Shown here: piece after piece, positions 1 to 6,132 of the stretch | Position numbering within the stretch: position 1 is the first letter of the stretch | Layout: every line of letters begins with the position of its first letter | Assembly: GCA_022865525.1 (NCBI GenBank) | Contig: JALHSV010000305.1 | Location: forward strand, 1-7,237 | From: Thermodesulfovibrionales bacterium | GTDB lineage: Bacteria; Nitrospirota; Thermodesulfovibrionia; Thermodesulfovibrionales; SM23-35 | Direction: 5' to 3' | Length of the DNA stretch: 7,237 nucleotides | Position numbers and translations under genes: made by a program | The notes under the pieces: model-generated | The model's database searches: none | The model's input: the letters and a program-made list of their open reading frames with translations, nothing else | What the model was told of the DNA's origin: nothing

Positions 1-140
1 CTCAGTAGGACGGCGTCCATGGAGAAATCCCGGGCGATGGCCGGCATGGCGATATTCACCGCCGAACCCATCATCGGCGTCAGCAGCGAACTCAGCGTCG
101 TTACCAGCAGGGCTACTCGTTGCTCGGACACATTTTCCAT
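1..140 (-). CDS. MFS exporter, DHA2 (EmrB/QacA-like) family, N-terminal fragment
   Basis: Partial gene running off the left edge; 46 codons are visible. The start is the ATG whose complement lies at 138-140, with a GAGGAG Shine-Dalgarno 5 nt upstream. The protein opens MENVSEQRVALLV, followed by a hydrophobic first helix (about residues 9-35). It then reads VNIAMPAIARDF (residues 28-39) and enters the next segment with SMDAVLL. The pattern 'VNIALPAI..DF' after transmembrane helix 1 is the hallmark of 14-helix drug/H+ antiporters of the DHA2 family (EmrB, QacA). These expel lipophilic toxins across the inner membrane using the proton gradient. The gene is divergent from the GntR operon and has its own promoter. 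The substrate cannot be judged from this fragment. Family assignment is good; the exact subfamily is inferred. Confidence 0.82.
   Translation of the reverse strand, partial: MENVSEQRVALLVTTLSSLLTPMMGSAVNIAMPAIARDFSMDAVLL
130..135 (-). other. Not used as a separate site: first codons of the MFS gene
   Basis: These bases encode the second and third codons of the MFS reading frame. No independent signal is claimed here. The entry only records that the ribosome binding site (GAGGAG, + strand complement at 146-151) lies just outside the coding region and decides the start at 140. Confidence 0.3.
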
Positions 141-206
141 ATCGACTCCTCAACTCCGTTTCCAACTGTCCGGCCGCCGCAGACCCCGGCCCCTTAGAAA
201 AACCTG

Positions 207-235
207 ATTTTATCCCGCCCAGCCGATCCTGTCAA
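207..235 (-). promoter_or_regulatory. Sigma70-type promoter of the MFS gene
   Basis: On the - strand, a perfect -35 box TTGACA (230-235) is separated by exactly 17 bp from TAAAAT (207-212), a one-mismatch -10 box. The predicted transcription start is near 200, giving a leader of about 60 nt before the ATG at 140. The leader contains a GC-rich stretch with short GGCCG/CGGCC self-complementarity that may fold. Confidence 0.75.
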
Positions 236-288
236 TCATCTCAGCTACCTCAAGGCGTTACCAGTAATAAAGCAAATTTATTTTTTTA

Positions 289-317
289 TTGACAAAATCG
301 CATTACTGCATTATAAC
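289..317 (+). promoter_or_regulatory. Sigma70-type promoter of the GntR-ABC operon
   Basis: TTGACA (289-294), a 17-bp spacer, then TATAAC (312-317): a near-consensus sigma70 promoter. The expected start of transcription is about 322-326, which coincides with the first ATG codons of the regulator at 322 and 328. The mRNA may therefore be leaderless or nearly so. The TTG inside the -35 box is in frame with the regulator, but it has no ribosome binding site and is more sensibly read as promoter. Confidence 0.75.
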
Positions 318-327
318 TGTAATGCAG
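300..327. promoter_or_regulatory. Inverted-repeat operator over the GntR promoter and start codon
   Basis: CTGCATTA (306-313) and TAATGCAG (320-327) form a perfect 8-bp inverted repeat with a 6-bp centre. A second copy of the left arm, GCATTA at 300-305, makes an alternative pair GCATTAC (300-306) / GTAATGC (319-325). The repeat covers the -10 box and the start codons, where a bound repressor would block RNA polymerase. YtrA-type GntR proteins commonly bind such a site at their own promoter, so autorepression is the likely role. Confidence 0.65.
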
Positions 328-723
328 ATGAATAAAAGTGAAACGCAATCCTTCGAATTGAACCTGAACGTCAAATCGGCGGTGCCTATTTTCGAGCAGG
401 TCCGGAACGCTGTCAAGACCGCCATATTTTTGAAAAAACTGAATGAAGGCCAACAGCTACCGTCGATACGCGACCTGGCCCTCAAACACAAGATCAATCC
501 CATGACAGCATTAAAAGCTTATTCTTTGTTGGAGATCGAAGGCTTCCTATACTCTCGGCGCGGCTCCGGGTTTTTCGTTCACGTCAACAGGGAAAAAATA
601 AAAAAGGAAAAGCAGGGGATTTTTGAAAAGGAAGTCGAGGAATTCATAGAAAAGATCAACGGCTTGGGTTATTCCGTTTCCGATTTGAAAGCTGAATTGC
701 AAAAACGATTGAAGGGGAAATGA
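322..723 (+). CDS. GntR-family transcriptional regulator, YtrA subfamily
   Basis: A dimeric DNA-binding repressor of 133 residues, the short size typical of the YtrA subfamily. A winged helix-turn-helix spans residues about 21-89: the family opener VPIFEQV, then LPSIRDLA in the first helices, INPMTALKAYSLLE as recognition helix, and GSGFFV as wing. A short, charged helical tail (about 95-133) replaces the larger effector domains of other GntR groups. ATG 322 or ATG 328 is chosen as start. The in-frame TTG at 289 is part of the -35 box and has no ribosome binding site, and neither ATG has one, so leaderless translation is likely. Its stop lies 1 nt before the ABC ATPase start. YtrA regulators are classically encoded first in ABC-transporter operons they repress, often derepressed by cell-envelope antibiotics; the inducer here is unknown. 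Confidence 0.88.
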   Translation: MQMNKSETQSFELNLNVKSAVPIFEQVRNAVKTAIFLKKLNEGQQLPSIRDLALKHKINPMTALKAYSLLEIEGFLYSRRGSGFFVHVNREKIKKEKQGIFEKEVEEFIEKINGLGYSVSDLKAELQKRLKGK

Positions 724-724
724 C

Positions 725-1546
725 ATGATAAGGATCAAAAATCTAGATTACCGGTTCGGGAGAAAAAAGGTATTTGAAAACTTCAGCCTTGATATCCGGG
801 AAAACGAAGCCGTCCTGATCACAGGCAGCAATGGCGCCGGGAAAACCACATTGCTGCGGCTCATGGCCGGCGTCTTGTCCCCCGATTCAGGAACGATCGA
901 ATACGGGCAGGCCCTGGGCAAGGAGCCCAAAGCCGGGATCGGCTTCATTTCGGACCAGATCAGCCTCTACCAAAGCATGTCACTCCAGGAAGCCATCGAC
1001 TTTCATTGCCAGGTGCATCACATCAAAGAATTTGATGCGGCAATGCTGGCTGAAGCCAAATTGGACAGGAGAAAAAAGATCAGAGACCTTTCCGTAGGGC
1101 AAAAGCTCATCTTTCTCCTGAGCCTGGTCCTGTCAACCCAACCGCGGCTGCTCTTGCTGGATGAGATCCTCCATGCCATCGACCCCTACCTCCGCGAAAT
1201 CTGCATCAGGCACGTGCTTGAGCTGCTTACTCTGGGCCGGACAACCCTGGTCATGATCAACCTGAACTACCACGACATCGAGTACATCCCCCAGAGAGTG
1301 ATCATTCTCAGGAATAACGCCATCGCCCTGGACCAGCCCATGGACAGTTTGAAGGACAAGGTGAAGAAAATCGTTTCCAAGGCGGAAATCCCGGGCCTGC
1401 CCACGTTCCATGAACGGCAGTTCGCTGATTGCCATGAATACTTTGTTTATCCTTTTGAAAAAAACATGGCAAAAAACAACTGCGAAGTTTTCGACCTGAA
1501 CCTGAATGATATTGTCACGGCGTTCATCGGAGGCGAGTATGCTTAA
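725..1546 (+). CDS. ABC transporter ATP-binding protein (YtrB/CcmA-like)
   Basis: The cytoplasmic ATPase of an ABC transporter, 273 residues, expected to drive the permease encoded next. Walker A is GSNGAGKTT (34-42), the signature is LSVGQ (122-126; canonical LSGGQ), Walker B is LLLLDE (142-147) with catalytic Glu147, and a D-loop-like AIDP follows (151-154). Two motifs look degenerate. The Q-loop segment GFISDQ has Asp77 where Gln is usual. The H-loop region reads VMINLNYHD, with Asn or Leu at the switch-histidine position. About 50 extra residues follow the nucleotide-binding fold, as in many ABC-2 type ATPases. The start is ATG 725 with an AAGGGGA ribosome binding site 6 nt upstream. It overlaps the permease gene by 8 nt, indicating translational coupling. 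Substrate and direction are not visible, though ABC-2 permease pairing suggests export. Confidence 0.9.
   Translation: MIRIKNLDYRFGRKKVFENFSLDIRENEAVLITGSNGAGKTTLLRLMAGVLSPDSGTIEYGQALGKEPKAGIGFISDQISLYQSMSLQEAIDFHCQVHHIKEFDAAMLAEAKLDRRKKIRDLSVGQKLIFLLSLVLSTQPRLLLLDEILHAIDPYLREICIRHVLELLTLGRTTLVMINLNYHDIEYIPQRVIILRNNAIALDQPMDSLKDKVKKIVSKAEIPGLPTFHERQFADCHEYFVYPFEKNMAKNNCEVFDLNLNDIVTAFIGGEYA
1529..1533 (+). promoter_or_regulatory. Ribosome binding site that sets the permease start
   Basis: GGAGG lies 5 nt before ATG 1539, inside the end of the ATPase gene. It favours ATG 1539 over the in-frame ATG at 1506, which has no such site and would extend the protein with residues that merely shadow the ATPase sequence. 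Confidence 0.75.
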
Positions 1547-3659
1547 AAAAGAATTCAAGGAAGCCGGTAAAGTTTTTTTATATTACTGCGGATTTTCTAT
1601 TACATTAACCGCTCTGGTGTACCTGGTCATCAAACTCACATTTGAGCCACGGCTTTCCCTGCTGGAAATCGTCGAATTGTTTATCCACCCGGTCATGCTA
1701 CTTATGGCTTTCATCCTTGGGGCTTTGCTTTTCACAAGGGAAAAGAGCGAGGGGGCGTTTGAATATCTGCTCAGCCTGCCGCTAAAACACTGGCAAATTA
1801 TCATTTATAAGAGTCTACCCCGCTTGATTTTCCTGCTTGCCGCGCTCAGCCTCTATGCCGTCATTTTGTTGCAGATCGCCGGTTTTAGCCCACTTTTCAA
1901 GTTTCCCTCTTTTGTCTGTTTTTATATTTCTGTTTTTTTTATCGCGATCTCCCTGTCGCTGAACCGCAGGAAAGGGGCCGCTTCGATCTTTCAGAGCATT
2001 TTCCATTTTGTGTGGAGTTCGGCGGTTTTTTTCCTGCTTTTTTACCTAGCGGTCTATTGGCAGTTCGCCATCAAGGACCAGCATCGCTACTTCAAGCAAG
2101 AAAGCATTTTCTGGAAAATCGTCCGTGATCAGCCATATGGTCTTTTGGCCGCCTATGCCATTTTTTCGCTGCTGCTTTTCGCGTTGTTCGTTTTCAGTTT
2201 CAAACGAACCGACCTCAAAAATCATGGCAATTTGACACTAGGCAAATTCATCAAATTCACTCCCCTGTTTATCCTGCTTTTCTTTTTCGGTTTTTTCGTG
2301 CAGGAATACCATCCATCCGCAAGGCGGAAGCCCGTGTTCAGATATGAATTGGCCGGCAACCGTTTGCTGCAGAGCAACGGCTATGACATTTTTATTCACG
2401 ACAGGGACGGCCGACACCGCCTCGACCTGGAACTTTATAACCAGCGATGCCGTCTTTTTGTTCAGCAATTCTCCGATGGAAAGAAGTTTTTTCTCTGGAA
2501 TGAGCGGGCCCTGTATCGGCTGGAACCGGGAAATTATCATCTCCATACCGTCTACAACATGTATGACGATGACGATAATTTGTTCATAATAAAATGCGCT
2601 GATAAAATTTATCTGGGCGAAGCCGGCTGGTGGAAAACCGACAGCAAACAAAGTAAGTATTTCAGCAGGTTGGTCACAATAAATCTCGACACTGAAAAAT
2701 ATGCCGTAATCAGGGCGGATTTTCTCGAAACAGAACCGATTTTTTTGTACTCTACAGACGCAAACCGGAATACAATCCTCTCTGAAATCCTCACTTTCAA
2801 GGACGGCCAGATCCAGTCCGTGGACCTGAAAAATGAGGCGGTGCATAAAACTGATATGCGGATCAAAAATACGATCGCGGCCATCAAAAAGCAATATCCG
2901 TTGCTCTCTGAACCGAAACCACATCAACTTAGCCCCAGGCACTTTGCACCGGAAGCAAAACAATTCCAGCCCATCAGCCGCGATGAATTGTTAATCAAGT
3001 TTTATGATAAAGAAAAGTTTTATTTCACTGTTTTTCAAATAGATAGTCAAGGTCACAGCTTTCCTTGGCTACCCAATTTTTTGCATCTTGGTAGTGATAT
3101 TCCCGAAATAAATCAAGACGCAATTTATCAAGAAGCATTAACAAAGAAACTGAGTAACCTATCTGCTTTGGTTAAGTTTGATAAAATTAGATATTCCGAA
3201 AAGATTTTATTTAAAGTATATTGGCCCGATAAGCAACACTCTGAAGGATTAAAAATATTTCATTTCCTTCGTTCCGAAGATAATTCGGATATTTATTTTT
3301 TCTATTTTCTTCTCAATGAAGATAAAAGTGTCTTTTACAAAGTTCAAAACGATGGTGTAACATTCATAGAAGAAATTCCGGACTATTTAACAAAAGGGAA
3401 TCAATTATATCATTTGGATAGAGGAAACTATTATTTTTATGATGAGTTTTTAGATTCCTTTTTCACTTCGGGATCCGGAGTGGTTGTAAAGTATAAAAGA
3501 AAGAATTGGGATGCTGACAAATATTGGGACCCTAACAAGTCAAGCAAATCTGTTTTCCGGCTTTTCAACCCCTGGATTAAGAATTACATCGTAAAGGTTT
3601 TTGCATTTCCCGATTTAAAAGAAATGGACTTTGGAAACTTGAGTTTGATAAATGAATAA
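1539..3659 (+). CDS. ABC-2 type permease with large C-terminal extracytoplasmic domain
   Basis: A membrane partner for the upstream ATPase, 706 residues from ATG 1539. Seven hydrophobic helices are visible at about 12-33, 47-65, 96-114, 121-142, 155-174, 200-221 and 239-254. The loop between helices 2 and 3 (TREKSEGAFEYLLSLPLKHW, 66-85) matches the cytoplasmic coupling region of ABC-2 permeases. Positive clusters (RR at 143-144, KR at 222-223) sit on the same side. An odd helix count places everything after about residue 255 outside the membrane. That part (about 450 residues) is rich in short aromatic strands with GN and DG turns (for example ALYRLEPGNYHLHTV and LYHLDRGNYYFYDE), suggesting a beta-propeller or similar all-beta fold. 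I do not recognise its family. GC content falls sharply at about codon 484. The substrate is unknown; lipid, peptide or antibiotic export is only a family-based guess. Confidence 0.82.
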   Translation: MLKKEFKEAGKVFLYYCGFSITLTALVYLVIKLTFEPRLSLLEIVELFIHPVMLLMAFILGALLFTREKSEGAFEYLLSLPLKHWQIIIYKSLPRLIFLLAALSLYAVILLQIAGFSPLFKFPSFVCFYISVFFIAISLSLNRRKGAASIFQSIFHFVWSSAVFFLLFYLAVYWQFAIKDQHRYFKQESIFWKIVRDQPYGLLAAYAIFSLLLFALFVFSFKRTDLKNHGNLTLGKFIKFTPLFILLFFFGFFVQEYHPSARRKPVFRYELAGNRLLQSNGYDIFIHDRDGRHRLDLELYNQRCRLFVQQFSDGKKFFLWNERALYRLEPGNYHLHTVYNMYDDDDNLFIIKCADKIYLGEAGWWKTDSKQSKYFSRLVTINLDTEKYAVIRADFLETEPIFLYSTDANRNTILSEILTFKDGQIQSVDLKNEAVHKTDMRIKNTIAAIKKQYPLLSEPKPHQLSPRHFAPEAKQFQPISRDELLIKFYDKEKFYFTVFQIDSQGHSFPWLPNFLHLGSDIPEINQDAIYQEALTKKLSNLSALVKFDKIRYSEKILFKVYWPDKQHSEGLKIFHFLRSEDNSDIYFFYFLLNEDKSVFYKVQNDGVTFIEEIPDYLTKGNQLYHLDRGNYYFYDEFLDSFFTSGSGVVVKYKRKNWDADKYWDPNKSSKSVFRLFNPWIKNYIVKVFAFPDLKEMDFGNLSLINE

Positions 3660-3721
3660 AATAAACAGAACCCCATTTCAATTAACAGGAAAACTATTTT
3701 ACGATTTTAAATTTAAGCATT

Positions 3722-3727
3722 AAGGAA
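3722..3727 (+). promoter_or_regulatory. Ribosome binding site of the TPR gene
   Basis: AAGGAA, 6 nt before ATG 3734. The 74-nt gap after the permease has no clear terminator and only a poor promoter candidate (TTAACA at 3682, TTTTAA at 3705), so co-transcription with the ABC genes is possible. Confidence 0.6.
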
Positions 3728-3733
3728 AACAAA

Positions 3734-5632
3734 ATGAAGAAAAAGGAATTGAATTTCTTAAGAATTGGTTTTTTCTTTTTCATTCCATTTTTATTGGTTT
3801 TGCTTGCGACTTATGAAAAAGCAGGGGCTAATGCTTTCCCGAATGCGATTTTCGGTGGAATATTCTGGGGGGTCGTTTTGTCTTTAATTTTTGGCTATAG
3901 AAAAAAAGACGAATCCACGAAAAATCAATTTAGTTCTGAACCAAAAACGACTCCGATATTAAAGGCAAGCATTACTTTTGATGAGGAAAATAATGCGCAA
4001 GTTGAATTTGAAAAATTACACCCAGATTTAAAACACATTGAATATGTGCGGTTGGTTTTACATTATTATGCAAAATTATTAGCTGATCTGGATCCCAATC
4101 AATTTGAATCGGATTTATTATATAACAATTTACTATTTTTTACTGAGAATGTTTCGAATGCAAATCTGAAAACTAGTCCTGATTTATTACAAATCGCAAA
4201 TATAAATAGTAAAATTAAAATTTCATATCCAAAGAGTAAATCTTACTGTTACATCGCAACATTCTATGCATATTCTGTAACCTATAGGCATCTGACAACA
4301 GAAATTCCAATGGATTTAAAACATTTTGCTTATTCTCTTCCAGTATTGATTCAAGGTGCCATGCAATATCTTGATGATTTAAATCTTAATACTTTGCAAA
4401 TTGCATTAAAATGGATGAATGAACAATATAGAAATGGTTTTGATTATAAAAATCTGTTTCAGTGGGAGAGTATCCCCTATGATGCATTTTTTTATGCCAT
4501 AAAGAATGATACAGCTGGCAATATTTCTGGGAGTTCTTTGGTCACGCATCCAACTGAATTAAATTCAAGTAAAGAAATTATCCCTTCTAGAATAGAAACT
4601 GATCTGGATTCCAAGACCGCCGCTTCCACGAATAGTGAAAATGATAGTTCAGATGATATGAAATATAATAGCGACTCCAAAGAAAATAATGATATAGGAT
4701 ATGCTGAAACTGAAACCGCGTTAAAAGTATCAACTCCTTATAAAGCTAAGGAATTCAATTATCTTCCATTAACTATAATTTCTATAATTTTAATCATAAC
4801 AATCATAATATCTGTTTTTTTTATTCTTTTTTCTCCTGCAAGTAAATCAACGATCTCAAAAAAAGAACTCAATGATACTGAAATATACTTAGCTGAAGGT
4901 AGTAAAAAGATTGAAAATCAAGATTACAATGGAGCTATCCAAGATTTTACAAAAGTTATCGATTTAAATCCGACAAATGCAGTTACTTATTTTTATCGAG
5001 GAAATGCAAAGAGTTCGAATGAAGACTACGATGGAGCGATTTTAGATTATAGTAAAGCCATTGAGTTAGACCCAAAGGTTGTTAATACATATATAAATAG
5101 AGGGTTAGCGAAGGATATCAATAAAGACTTAATGGGAGCTATGATGGATTATTCAAAGGCTTTAGAGTTAGATCCAAAAAATGTGGACGCTTTTGATAAA
5201 AGAGGGAGAACAAAGGCTAAACTCGAAGATTATAGAGGAGCGATACTGGATTATACAAAAGCGATTGAATTAGATCCTAAATATGCAGCTGCATATTATT
5301 ATAGAGGTCGCGCAATGGATGAACTCAAAGATTATCACGGAGCCATTAAGGATTACACAAAGACAATAGAATTATATCCAAAAGATGCAGAAACATATTT
5401 AATATATTTGAGAAGAGGGTTTGCTAAAGCTTACCTAAAAGACTATATTGGAACTATAGATGATTTAACAAAAGTGATAGAGTTAGATCCAAATAATTCG
5501 GATGCATATTATCTGCGAGGATTTACAAAGATTGAAGTTGGGGACAAGAAGGGTGGATGTCTTGATTTAAGTAAAGCTGGTGAACTTGGAAATGCTGAAG
5601 CATACGAATTAATAAAAAAATATTGTAATTAA
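3734..5632 (+). CDS. Membrane-anchored TPR-repeat protein
   Basis: A 632-residue protein of unknown specific role. Two hydrophobic helices lie at the N-terminus (about 9-25 and 37-55). A soluble region follows (about 60-260) that I do not recognise, with LDPNQFESDLLYNNL and SKSYCYIATFYAYSVTYRHL among its segments. A Ser/Asn/Glu-rich linker (about 262-340) leads to a third strong helix (342-367). The C-terminus holds six 34-residue tetratricopeptide repeats (about 384-592), each with the core 'A...DY.GAI.DY.KAIELDP', plus a degenerate seventh ending in GGCLDLSKAGELGN. Repeats five and six are separated by a 3-residue insertion (LIY). TPR solenoids bind partner proteins. With three helices, the TPR part and the middle domain should face opposite sides of the membrane. 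AT-rich codon use differs from the upstream operon. The start is supported by its ribosome binding site. Confidence 0.85.
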   Translation: MKKKELNFLRIGFFFFIPFLLVLLATYEKAGANAFPNAIFGGIFWGVVLSLIFGYRKKDESTKNQFSSEPKTTPILKASITFDEENNAQVEFEKLHPDLKHIEYVRLVLHYYAKLLADLDPNQFESDLLYNNLLFFTENVSNANLKTSPDLLQIANINSKIKISYPKSKSYCYIATFYAYSVTYRHLTTEIPMDLKHFAYSLPVLIQGAMQYLDDLNLNTLQIALKWMNEQYRNGFDYKNLFQWESIPYDAFFYAIKNDTAGNISGSSLVTHPTELNSSKEIIPSRIETDLDSKTAASTNSENDSSDDMKYNSDSKENNDIGYAETETALKVSTPYKAKEFNYLPLTIISIILIITIIISVFFILFSPASKSTISKKELNDTEIYLAEGSKKIENQDYNGAIQDFTKVIDLNPTNAVTYFYRGNAKSSNEDYDGAILDYSKAIELDPKVVNTYINRGLAKDINKDLMGAMMDYSKALELDPKNVDAFDKRGRTKAKLEDYRGAILDYTKAIELDPKYAAAYYYRGRAMDELKDYHGAIKDYTKTIELYPKDAETYLIYLRRGFAKAYLKDYIGTIDDLTKVIELDPNNSDAYYLRGFTKIEVGDKKGGCLDLSKAGELGNAEAYELIKKYCN

Positions 5633-5758
5633 CTATCCCATCTCTGTTTTGATTAATATTTTGGATCTACAATAAAAATAGGTTATTCGATTTTCTAGGG
5701 TAGTACCGAGATTATTTGACTGTCTTTTTTGTTTTAAAATAATGTAGTTTTCCATATC

Positions 5759-5771
5759 GGACAAGTTGTCC
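5759..5771. repeat. 13-bp palindrome GGACAA-G-TTGTCC
   Basis: A perfect 6-bp inverted repeat around a single central base, in the gene-free spacer. It has the size and symmetry of an operator for a dimeric regulator, but no promoter is next to it and no second copy was noticed. The function is unknown. Confidence 0.4.
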
Positions 5772-6074
5772 ATAATTATCTTGTCATTCATATACCGCAT
5801 CAAAGTCGATAAGAAAGAGCCGATCCATAGCTATATCTTTCTGCTCAATCTAATATGATCATGGAAACCAGAAAGAAGCCTCCGGCTCTCCAAGATTTTT
5901 TATCTCACATATCCAATTGAATTAATATTAAATCTATTTTTGATGATAATAATTTATTCAAATAATATTTGTGATATCGCCACAATCCAGACACATTTTC
6001 CGATCATAAGCCTTTTCACAACCGGTCACCGCCACCAATTATTGCAATTCATTTTTTAATTTCTTTTCGAAGTA

Positions 6075-6080
6075 TATAAT
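6075..6080 (+). promoter_or_regulatory. Candidate -10 box of the TIR gene
   Basis: Perfect TATAAT, 52 nt before the TIR start codon. The bases at -35 distance (6052-6057) are only a T-run, and the better TTGCAA (6042-6047) is 27 bp away, too far for normal pairing. It is therefore a weak or activator-dependent promoter at best. Confidence 0.4.
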
Positions 6081-6095
6081 TATTAAATGATTAGT

Positions 6096-6128
6096 CGATT
6101 TTTTTAAGGAAAATCGTTAAGGAGAATC
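6096..6128 (+). promoter_or_regulatory. Hairpin and duplicated Shine-Dalgarno upstream of the TIR gene
   Basis: CGATTTT (6096-6102) and AAAATCG (6110-6116) form a perfect 7-bp stem whose loop (6103-6109) contains AAGG. The segment TTAAGGAAAATCG (6104-6116) is repeated immediately as TTAAGGAGAATCA (6117-6129), 11 of 13 bases identical. The second copy holds the true ribosome binding site AAGGAG (6119-6124), 8 nt before ATG 6133. The structure could tune translation of the TIR protein. Confidence 0.5.
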
Positions 6129-6132
6129 ACAT

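Larger units (their letters stand above)
5633..6132. other. Gene-free AT-rich spacer
   Basis: Five hundred bases without a credible gene on either strand. Short open frames exist (a 51-codon frame on the - strand ending near 5633, a 21-codon frame from 5855 on +) but lack ribosome binding sites and recognisable products. Within it are a GGACAA-G-TTGTCC palindrome (5759-5771), a possible decayed Cys-rich frame on - (5958-6038), a TATAAT at 6075-6080, and a hairpin with a repeated ribosome-binding motif just before the TIR gene. No convincing terminator for the TPR gene is seen. Confidence 0.6.

Noticed and set aside
130..135. Separate regulatory site within the MFS start
   Set aside because: These bases are ordinary codons; the low-confidence feature entry only records how the start was chosen.
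19..207. Open frame of 62 codons on the + strand
   Set aside because: It lies antisense to the MFS gene start, its promoter and its ribosome binding site, and has no recognisable product.
289..321. TTG start extending the GntR regulator by 11 residues
   Set aside because: The TTG is the start of the -35 box TTGACA, there is no ribosome binding site, and the extra residues do not resemble the family N-terminus.
1506..1538. Upstream ATG for the permease
   Set aside because: No ribosome binding site; GGAGG at 1529-1533 points to ATG 1539, and the extension is just the ATPase tail read in another frame.
2238..2963. 241-codon open frame on the - strand
   Set aside because: It is wholly antisense to the permease, whose frame has clear helices and continues beyond both ends. 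The frame's composition is that of a shadow, with scattered cysteines and no domain.
4880..5630. Tandem DNA repeat or CRISPR-like periodicity of about 102 bp
   Set aside because: The period is explained by 34-residue TPR units; the copies are diverged at the DNA level and have no spacer structure.
5633..5810. 51-codon open frame on the - strand in the spacer
   Set aside because: No ribosome binding site, AT-driven composition (Ile, Asn, Lys, Tyr) and no recognisable motif.
5855..5920. 21-codon open frame starting MIMETRKKPPALQDF
   Set aside because: No ribosome binding site or promoter; the length is expected by chance.
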